Source: Clostridiales bacterium (GTDB taxonomy: Bacteria > Bacillota_A > Clostridia > Saccharofermentanales > Saccharofermentanaceae). From it: DNA of 9,760 nt. The stretch spans positions 1 to 9,760 of the forward strand of contig JAILHZ010000143.1 in the NCBI GenBank assembly GCA_024695545.1, in the 5' to 3' direction. The notes under the pieces were generated by a model. It saw only the letters and a program-made list of their open reading frames with translations, did not search any database and was not told the origin of the DNA. Made by a program: the position numbers and the translations under genes. Position 1 is the stretch's first letter. Each line of letters begins with the position of its first letter. Positions 1 to 4,872 of the stretch are shown here, in pieces.

Positions 1-1
1 T

Positions 2-802
2 CCGCACTCGCTTTTCATCGTGGCGCCGCAGAGTACGCCGGTTCCGCCCGCTTCGGAGTCCACGTCCATCTTCGCGTTCATGAATGACTGGATCTACTCA
101 CTCTGGCCGTCTCTTCCGGTGATGCCGTTCCAGGAGACCGCTCTTGGTTCCTCTGATCCGAATACCGCTAGCTTTACCGTAACCACGCTGTTTTCCGATC
201 CGCTCTACTGCGCGGCGAAACTTCCTTCCCGGACGCATCCGGTAGAGGTCTATATCAACGACATCCGTGTTTCGACGATTTCAAGAAGTCAGGGTACCGT
301 CCTGATCGATCTGGGATCTTTTAACGTCAGCCAGACCATTACCGTCAAGTTCTGTTCTTCCCATGCGGAAGACCTGACGGGCGCGTCGGCCTCTTTCGGG
401 CACATGAACACCCTGAACTGGAGCCAGTACACGTCGGGGGCAAACTTCGGGATCACCTCACTGACCGAGGATGCGGACGGCATTACAGCGGAAGCGCTGG
501 TCTACTCCGACTCGACAATTCTCACCAATATCCCGTATGAAAAGGGCTGGTCTATTTACATTAACGGCGAGAAAAGCACTGTCTCTTCGTACCGTGATGC
601 GTGGGTCTCTTCGGATCTTTCCTCCGGACACTACATCATCCATCTGCACTATACCGCGCCGGGAAGCGCATGCGGCGGCTGGATCAGTGGTCTTACCTTC
701 CTGATCCTGGCCGGATTATACGTCTTTCGGGGTCACTCTTCTTCGTCGTCCGACGCACCGGAAACCACATCGAGTTCCGGAGCATCTTCTAAGAGCTTGT
801 AA
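2..802 (+). CDS. YfhO-family membrane protein, C-terminal part (5' end outside window)
   Basis: The frame is open from the left edge, so this is the last 266 codons of a longer gene; the GTG at 20 is an internal valine, not a credible start. The visible part is mostly an extracytoplasmic beta-rich region. It ends in the block typical of YfhO-family proteins: 'IPYEKGWSIYINGE', then 'SSGHYIIHLHYTAPG', then a final hydrophobic helix (GGWISGLTFLILAGLYVF). YfhO proteins are multi-spanning GT-C-like membrane proteins, linked in some Firmicutes to glycosylation of lipoteichoic acid; that role is family knowledge and not shown here. After the last helix comes a roughly 25-residue Ser-rich cytoplasmic tail (SSSSSDAPETTSSSGASS). 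That tail is encoded entirely inside the 3' end of the convergent dehydrogenase gene. No convincing terminator follows the stop codon. Confidence 0.8.
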   Translation, partial: PHSLFIVAPQSTPVPPASESTSIFAFMNDWIYSLWPSLPVMPFQETALGSSDPNTASFTVTTLFSDPLYCAAKLPSRTHPVEVYINDIRVSTISRSQGTVLIDLGSFNVSQTITVKFCSSHAEDLTGASASFGHMNTLNWSQYTSGANFGITSLTEDADGITAEALVYSDSTILTNIPYEKGWSIYINGEKSTVSSYRDAWVSSDLSSGHYIIHLHYTAPGSACGGWISGLTFLILAGLYVFRGHSSSSSDAPETTSSSGASSKSL

Positions 803-1965
803 CTGAATCCCTGATTCTGAAGTTCTTTCAGGAACGGGAGCGGGTCAAACTCCGCGACCATGTGTACGCCTGCCTTCTTCCAGGGACCGAGCGATACCAG
901 GATCGCACCGGATACCAGTGCAGCTGCGGCCATGAAGTCGGTCGCCGAAGCACCGTACTTCGCGAAGCACTCCTGATGATCCACCAGGGTGTAGATCAGG
1001 CACTGCTTGCCGACGCCTTCCTTGCTGCCGTGAACAAGCATACCGACACCCGTCTTACCGCGGGCCGTCGCAACAAAGTCTTCCTGCTGAGGCATAACTT
1101 CGCTTAAGAAATCGAGCGGCGCGATCCTCTGACCGTCGATGTCGACCGGCTCCGTAGAGGTCATGCCTACTTCGCTTAAGATCCTTACCATCGAGAGGAA
1201 CGGACGCTTGAATGCCGAGAAATAACGGATCGATGTCGCATCCGGGATCTCTCCGCTCAGCGCATCGACGACCTCGTGATCGACCATGAAGAGATTTCTC
1301 TTACCGATCTCCGGGAAGGAATACTTCGCCTGTATACTCATAGGCGGGACCTTCACGATGCCGCCGTTGGACCACATGCGGCTCTCCGAAGAGATCTGTC
1401 GAAGGCTGGTCATCATCGGCGTGTTCATCAGGTACGGGCTCGCGTTCGTACCGGCGTTCATATCCAGGATATCCACCGTGCGGATATCGTCCATCTGCTT
1501 TACATAGATATACTGTGCAAAGGCATCGATCACGCCGGGGTTAAAACCGCAGCCGATGATCGCCGTCAGTTCTTTTTCACGGAATTTCTGGTCATAGGCA
1601 TACTCCGCATCGATATCGCAGACCGAGGATCCCTTCGGGAAATAGAGGGACGCGTCGATATAGTTCGCGCCGATCTCGAGACACAGGTCCATCACCTGCA
1701 GGTTCAGGTGTGACGGCGCCAGGTTGATGACCAGCTCCGGCTTATAGATCTTCGCCATGAGAAGCGTCTTCTCCATGTTGCGGATATCCACATAAGCCGT
1801 CATGATCTTCTGCTTGTCGCCGGAGTACTTCTTCTTATATGCATCGCACTTCTCCTTGGAGCGGCCCGAAAGGCACACCTCACGGAAATATACTGCGTTC
1901 TGAGACAGTATCGGTATCACGGCGCGCGCCAGCTTGCCACAACCAATTACCAGTACTCTTTGCAT
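733..1965 (-). CDS. Saccharopine dehydrogenase family protein, carboxynorspermidine synthase-like
   Basis: A 410-residue cytosolic NAD(P)-dependent oxidoreductase. The N-terminal Rossmann fold shows a GxGxxA dinucleotide loop at residues 9-14 (GCGKLA). Further blocks match carboxynorspermidine dehydrogenase/synthase as I remember it: 'ELVINLAPSHLNLQVMDLCL' (77-96), 'IIGCGFNPGVIDAF' (136-149), 'DMNAG' (168-172), 'LSEVGMTSTEPVDIDGQ' (263-279), 'GKTGVGMLVHGSKEG' (303-317), 'LVDHQECF' (327-334) and 'AEFDPLPFLKEL' (371-382). That enzyme condenses aspartate semialdehyde with a diamine in the alternative norspermidine/spermidine route. The usual partner, carboxynorspermidine decarboxylase (NspC), is not in the window, so the substrate is unproven; another saccharopine-reductase-like activity is possible. 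The ATG at 1965 has a GGGAGGT ribosome site directly after the upstream stop codon, with 15 bp between genes, so it is the second gene of an operon. Residues 389-410, including an acidic DDEEE end, overlap the opposing gene and extend past the usual family end. Confidence 0.78.
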   Translation of the reverse strand: MQRVLVIGCGKLARAVIPILSQNAVYFREVCLSGRSKEKCDAYKKKYSGDKQKIMTAYVDIRNMEKTLLMAKIYKPELVINLAPSHLNLQVMDLCLEIGANYIDASLYFPKGSSVCDIDAEYAYDQKFREKELTAIIGCGFNPGVIDAFAQYIYVKQMDDIRTVDILDMNAGTNASPYLMNTPMMTSLRQISSESRMWSNGGIVKVPPMSIQAKYSFPEIGKRNLFMVDHEVVDALSGEIPDATSIRYFSAFKRPFLSMVRILSEVGMTSTEPVDIDGQRIAPLDFLSEVMPQQEDFVATARGKTGVGMLVHGSKEGVGKQCLIYTLVDHQECFAKYGASATDFMAAAALVSGAILVSLGPWKKAGVHMVAEFDPLPFLKELQNQGFSYKLLEDAPELDVVSGASDDEEE

Positions 1966-1980
1966 TATGATCTACCTCCC

Positions 1981-3111
1981 TTATTTCACCAGAAAAGGAC
2001 GGTGATAATTCGAATTGTCGATGACAAAATCACGGCCGGCCATAGGGTCGTGACGCGACACATACATCTTCTGTGCCGGGATGTGCTTCGTGCGGTACAC
2101 CTCGACCGGATCCTCGCCGTAGAGCGGGGTCTCCACCAGAGATGCCCGGTGCTCCGCCTCGCGGTAATCACAGCGGATATACACCGTCACATCGAAGTAC
2201 CTCTTCAGCGGTTCTCTGTACATCATCGTTCCGATCAGGATCATCACTCCGTCTTCGGATAAACTGTAATATCTTTCGTTGACAAAAGAATCGTTACTGC
2301 TGTCGAGGCAGTAGACGACCTTGTCGATCGTGCCTGTCTTGGAGAAAGGCTTCAGCACCTCCGTGATCAGCTTTTCGGTGTTAAATCCGTTGAAGTAGAA
2401 AGACTCCACCGGATCCTCTCCCTTATAGCTGGCCTCCACCGCACGGTGGTAGTCTTCGAGTTCGACCACATCGTACTCCTTGCCCAGGAGCTCGAAGTAT
2501 TTCGCCAGCTTCGAGGTAAATACCTTTCTGCCGGAAAACTCGATGCCGTCGATGCCGAGGACTCTGGCATTCTTCTCGATCGTTCTTCTGGCTACGCTGT
2601 GGACGATCCACAGTGTCGCGATCTCGTCTTCGATCTCGAGCGGATACATCGCATAGCTGAAAGCATCCAGGGCATATTTCCTGAACTGCTCGCCATAGGC
2701 GATCACCGGGATCTGGCTGCGGTCACAGGCATCAATGACAGTGCCGTTGCATCCGACGAACAGGGAAAAATCTTCCTTGCCGCGGATCTTCTGAAGGCTC
2801 TTCGCCAGCGGCTCTGCCGTCGCTGCGCTGATGATCTGGTGAAAGAACGATCCGATCCCCAGCTCCACGATCATGTCCTTGATCTCGGAGACCGGGCGGG
2901 TATCGCAGATATTCAGATCGTACCCCTCTTCCGAGAGGTTGCGGAGCATATCCACAAGGCCTGAATCGATCTGTTCTGAACCGTCCCTGACACCGGCGAG
3001 TGCCTCATCATCAGACACGAGAACTCCGCCCTTGGAGACCAGCCTCTTGCTCTCCAGAGCTTCGTCGGACCAATAGGTAAACACTCCTATGTCAAAGTAT
3101 ACCCGGTTCAT
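1981..3111 (-). CDS. Fusion protein: degenerate HAD-like domain plus degenerate uridine-kinase-like P-loop domain
   Basis: A 376-residue soluble protein. Residues about 1-165 resemble a HAD phosphatase of the phosphoglycolate phosphatase type: 'VYFDIGVF' at motif I, 'ICDTRPVSEIKDMIVELGIGSFFHQII', 'LAKSLQKI' and 'LFVGCNGTVIDACDRSQIPVIAYG'. The second motif I aspartate is replaced by Gly, and the motif IV Gly-Asp is Gly-Cys. Residues about 180-376 resemble a uridine-kinase-like NTPase. Its P-loop is G189-IEFS-G194-R195-K196, with Arg where the Walker A lysine belongs and Lys where Ser/Thr belongs. Later blocks are 'VVELEDYH', 'FYFNGFNTEKLI', 'VMILIGTMMYREPLKRYFDVTVYI' and a C-terminal 'DFVIDNSNYHRP' typical of the kinase-like family. 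Dephosphorylation and phosphorylation activity are therefore both doubtful; a nucleotide-sensing or structural role is possible. The ATG at 3111 is preferred over an in-frame GTG at 3135: GGGGGA lies 7 nt upstream, and the predicted transcript starts at about the GTG. It is the first gene of an operon with the dehydrogenase. Confidence 0.7.
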   Translation of the reverse strand: MNRVYFDIGVFTYWSDEALESKRLVSKGGVLVSDDEALAGVRDGSEQIDSGLVDMLRNLSEEGYDLNICDTRPVSEIKDMIVELGIGSFFHQIISAATAEPLAKSLQKIRGKEDFSLFVGCNGTVIDACDRSQIPVIAYGEQFRKYALDAFSYAMYPLEIEDEIATLWIVHSVARRTIEKNARVLGIDGIEFSGRKVFTSKLAKYFELLGKEYDVVELEDYHRAVEASYKGEDPVESFYFNGFNTEKLITEVLKPFSKTGTIDKVVYCLDSSNDSFVNERYYSLSEDGVMILIGTMMYREPLKRYFDVTVYIRCDYREAEHRASLVETPLYGEDPVEVYRTKHIPAQKMYVSRHDPMAGRDFVIDNSNYHRPFLVK

Positions 3112-3118
3112 CACAGAG

Positions 3119-3124
3119 TCCCCC
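3119..3124 (-). promoter_or_regulatory. Ribosome binding site deciding the start at 3111
   Basis: On the minus strand GGGGGA sits 7 nt upstream of the ATG at 3111. It pairs with the anti-Shine-Dalgarno sequence through one G-U wobble. There is no comparable site ahead of the in-frame GTG at 3135. Confidence 0.5.
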
Positions 3125-3142
3125 AATTCACACACTGCATCT

Positions 3143-3171
3143 ATTATACCTCAAATCGGGGAAGATTTGAC
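3143..3171 (-). promoter_or_regulatory. Sigma-A-type promoter for the HAD/kinase-dehydrogenase operon
   Basis: The minus strand carries a perfect -10 box TATAAT (3143-3148). The hexamer 17 bp upstream (3166-3171, GTCAAA) matches TTGACA at only three positions, so the -35 element is weak and an activator may be needed. The predicted transcription start is about 3136, giving a leader of roughly 25 nt to the ATG at 3111. Confidence 0.6.
3151..3170. promoter_or_regulatory. Candidate operator dyad between divergent genes
   Basis: TCAAATC (3151-3157) and GATTTGA (3164-3170) form a perfect inverted repeat around a 6-bp centre. The dyad covers the spacer and most of the weak -35 region of the leftward promoter, where a dimeric repressor or activator would act. 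A related sequence, CCTCAATCGG (3173-3182), repeats CCTCAAATCGG (3149-3159) about one or two helical turns away, with one A deleted. The binding protein is unknown. Confidence 0.4.
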
Positions 3172-3234
3172 CCCTCAATCGGTCTTCTTTTTATGGATTT
3201 CCATGCCGCTTCGGCTGATTATTTTCCGCAATCG

Positions 3235-3243
3235 TGATATACT
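3235..3243 (+). promoter_or_regulatory. Extended -10 promoter for the rightward genes
   Basis: TGATATACT reads as an extended -10 element: TG, one base, then TATACT (3238-3243). The hexamer 17 bp upstream (CTGATT, 3215-3220) matches TTGACA at only three positions, as is common for extended -10 promoters. Transcription would begin near 3250, about 30 nt before the ATG at 3280. Confidence 0.5.
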
Positions 3244-3279
3244 AACGATAACTGATGCTAAGAAGAAAGGAGCTTCCCG

Positions 3280-3822
3280 ATGCGTCATTCCGCCCGTGCT
3301 GAACACAGTGCATCTGTATCGCAGGATATTCGTCCCGAGATACAGGAGCCGGTATCTACCGTGGAGAATCCTCTGATGGAAGAACTTCACACGGTCTCTT
3401 CGAGTTCTGTTCCCGCCTGGAAGACCCAGAGCGTCGTAGTCACGCAGGAGGCAAAAGATCCTTTCCGCTCGAACACCATGTTCGGCTCCATCGACGAAGA
3501 GTTCACCGGCACGGAGTCCCGTCCCGTCGCCCCCACCAATGCGACCATCATCAAGGAGAAGGAAGTCAAGGAGAAGTTCTCCTATTCCGACGACCAGCTG
3601 GTCTACAAGAAGGGCATGAAGTTCGGCGAGCGTGTCGCAGTTACTTTCCGCAAGATCGCCGTCTGGTTTTCCGACCAGTGGGACAAATACGTGCTTTTCA
3701 TGAAGAATCACTTCCCGTCCATATTTGAAGGACACAATGTGTCGCTGATCATGGCGATCGGGTGCGCGATCCTCTTCATTCTTATCGGCGTTATCGTGGT
3801 CACTGCGCTTGCTCTGCGCTGA
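3280..3822 (+). CDS. Uncharacterised tail-anchored membrane protein
   Basis: A 180-residue protein of a family I do not recognise. The ATG follows AGAAAGGAG (3263-3271) with good spacing. Residues 1-95 are Ser/Thr/Pro/Glu-rich and look disordered. Residues 96-148 are charged and aromatic (KEKFSYSDDQLVYKKGMKFGERV...FRKIAVWFSDQWDKYVLFMKNHF), probably an amphipathic juxtamembrane stretch. Residues about 154-178 are one strongly hydrophobic helix (VSLIMAIGCAILFILIGVIVVTALA), ending two residues before the C-terminus. There is no signal peptide, so the likely topology is tail-anchored with the long N-terminal part in the cytoplasm. It is followed 31 bp later by a PAS-GGDEF gene on the same strand, but a strong terminator lies between them, so co-expression may be conditional. 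A role as membrane anchor or scaffold is only a guess. Confidence 0.7.
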   Translation: MRHSARAEHSASVSQDIRPEIQEPVSTVENPLMEELHTVSSSSVPAWKTQSVVVTQEAKDPFRSNTMFGSIDEEFTGTESRPVAPTNATIIKEKEVKEKFSYSDDQLVYKKGMKFGERVAVTFRKIAVWFSDQWDKYVLFMKNHFPSIFEGHNVSLIMAIGCAILFILIGVIVVTALALR

Positions 3823-3836
3823 CCACTTTTTCTTTT
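3796..3836 (+). terminator. Intrinsic terminator (possible attenuator) at the end of the tail-anchored gene
   Basis: GTGGTCA (3796-3802) pairs with TGACCAC (3820-3826), and inside this GCGC (3805-3808) pairs with GCGC (3816-3819) around the loop ttgctct, with a 2-nt bulge. The stem is followed directly by TTTTTCTTTT (3827-3836). The TGA stop of the tail-anchored gene forms part of the right arm. The AGGAGG site of the next gene begins only 4 nt after the U-tract. Confidence 0.8.
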
Positions 3837-3853
3837 AGGGAGGAGGTCTTTAT

Positions 3854-4828
3854 ATGACGAAATCCAGCAACTCCTCACAGGAATCCTTCAACGGATTTTC
3901 CCGGGATTCGCTTTTCACGATCCTTCTCAACCAGATCGACTACTCCGTGTGCTTTAAGGACCGGGATCACCGCTACACGCTCTGCTCCCCGTCTTTTGCG
4001 CGTCTCCTCGGTTACCGGACGCCCGACGAGCTGAGGGGAAAGAAGATCGGCGATTTCGTTTCAAAAGAAGATGCCTCCGAGCACACATCCTGCGAAGACC
4101 GTGTCATGGAGAGCAAGACCCCGGTTCTTCATCTCGAAAAGCACCTGGAGATCTCCGGTCCGAGATCCACGATCGGGAACATCTGGCTGTCCACATCGAT
4201 CTATCCGCTGATCGATGATAACGGCGAAGTTGCCGGCACCTGGAGCATCACGCGGGATATTTCCGAAGAGAAGAACACGGAGCAGAAGCTCATGCAGAAG
4301 AATAAGCAGTGCGATGAACTCAGCTCACGTATCCACGTCCTGTCCACCATCGACGAAGAGACGGGTCTTTATAACCGCAAGTACTTCGAGGAAATGATCA
4401 CCAGGAACATGCGATTGTTCTCCCGTGTCAGAGGACGCGGCTACAGCGCGGGCTTTTCCATTATATTGATGGACATCGATAATTTCACGAAGCTCTGTTC
4501 CGACCACGGCGGAAAGAGCGGCGAGGTCATTCTGAAGTATGTGGCCAATATCCTGAGATCCTGCTCTCGTAGCGCGGATGACGTCTTTCGTGTCGGAAAC
4601 GACGAGTTCGCTCTTCTTCTTTCCGACACCGGCCTTACCGGCGCCAAAGTGCTTTCCGGACGTATCAAGAGCCGCTTCCTGAGAACACCGCTGATGCTCG
4701 ACGAGAAAGAGATCTATATCTCCCTTTCTTTCGGATTCTCGACATACGAAGACCAGCTGGACGCCTCCGAGCTCATCGTCAAGGCCGACCAGGATCTTTT
4801 CAACGCGAAGAAAGACCGCGACCGCTGA
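3854..4828 (+). CDS. PAS-GGDEF domain protein with degenerate GGDEF catalytic site
   Basis: A 324-residue soluble protein with no membrane segment. The start at 3854 has AGGAGG (3841-3846) 7 nt upstream. Residues about 20-140 form a PAS domain ('DYSVCFKDRDHRYTLCSPSFARLLGY' through 'GTWSITRDISEEK'). A short coiled-coil linker (139-165) follows, then a GGDEF domain opening with 'DEETGLYNRKYF' (168-178). GGDEF proteins normally join two GTP into c-di-GMP. Compared with the diguanylate cyclase PleD, the metal Asp is kept (D207) and so are the signature acidic residues (D250, E251). The guanine-contacting Asn is Cys215, the guanine-contacting Asp is Glu224, and the signature is G248-N-D-E-F, with Asn for the second Gly. 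The RxxD inhibitory site is intact (R239-S-A-D242) at the standard spacing, so c-di-GMP binding is plausible while catalysis is doubtful. The signal sensed by the PAS domain cannot be told from sequence. Confidence 0.85.
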   Translation: MTKSSNSSQESFNGFSRDSLFTILLNQIDYSVCFKDRDHRYTLCSPSFARLLGYRTPDELRGKKIGDFVSKEDASEHTSCEDRVMESKTPVLHLEKHLEISGPRSTIGNIWLSTSIYPLIDDNGEVAGTWSITRDISEEKNTEQKLMQKNKQCDELSSRIHVLSTIDEETGLYNRKYFEEMITRNMRLFSRVRGRGYSAGFSIILMDIDNFTKLCSDHGGKSGEVILKYVANILRSCSRSADDVFRVGNDEFALLLSDTGLTGAKVLSGRIKSRFLRTPLMLDEKEIYISLSFGFSTYEDQLDASELIVKADQDLFNAKKDRDR

Positions 4829-4844
4829 CGGTCATCCGGTCTTT
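4811..4844. terminator. Nested hairpin at the 3' end of the PAS-GGDEF gene
   Basis: AAAGACCG (4811-4818) pairs with CGGTCTTT (4837-4844); nested inside, GACCG (4820-4824) pairs with CGGTC (4829-4833) around the loop CTGA, which contains the stop codon. The stacked stem lies between convergent genes and could stop transcription from either side. The rightward U-run is short (CTTTCC), so it is a weaker terminator than the one at 3796. Confidence 0.5.
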
Positions 4845-4845
4845 C

Positions 4846-4868
4846 CTAAAAGCGGCAGATGCCTGCCG
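4846..4868 (-). terminator. Intrinsic terminator of the LtaS-family operon
   Basis: Just after the minus-strand stop codon, CGGCAG (4863-4868 read on the minus strand) pairs with CTGCCG (4853-4858) around a 4-nt loop. The minus strand then reads CTTTTA. The compact GC-rich stem plus U-run fits a short rho-independent terminator. The nested hairpin at 4811-4844 lies further downstream as a possible second stop. Confidence 0.55.
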
Positions 4869-4872
4869 GGAT

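Noticed and set aside
681..707. Perfect inverted repeat GGATCAG-N13-CTGATCC, considered as a terminator for the leftward dehydrogenase gene
   Set aside because: It lies inside YfhO-family coding sequence encoding the last membrane helix, and no T-run follows on either strand.
804..817. GAATC/GATTC short hairpin just after the YfhO-family stop codon, considered as its terminator
   Set aside because: The stem is only 5 bp with a 3-nt loop and no T-tract follows.
3109..3135. GTG at 3135 as the start of the HAD/kinase fusion gene
   Set aside because: The predicted transcription start is about 3136, leaving no leader or ribosome site, whereas the ATG at 3111 has GGGGGA 7 nt upstream.
3167..3195. 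TTGACC (3167-3172) as a -35 box of an alternative rightward promoter
   Set aside because: No acceptable -10 hexamer lies 16-18 bp downstream; the extended -10 at 3235-3243 is far better.
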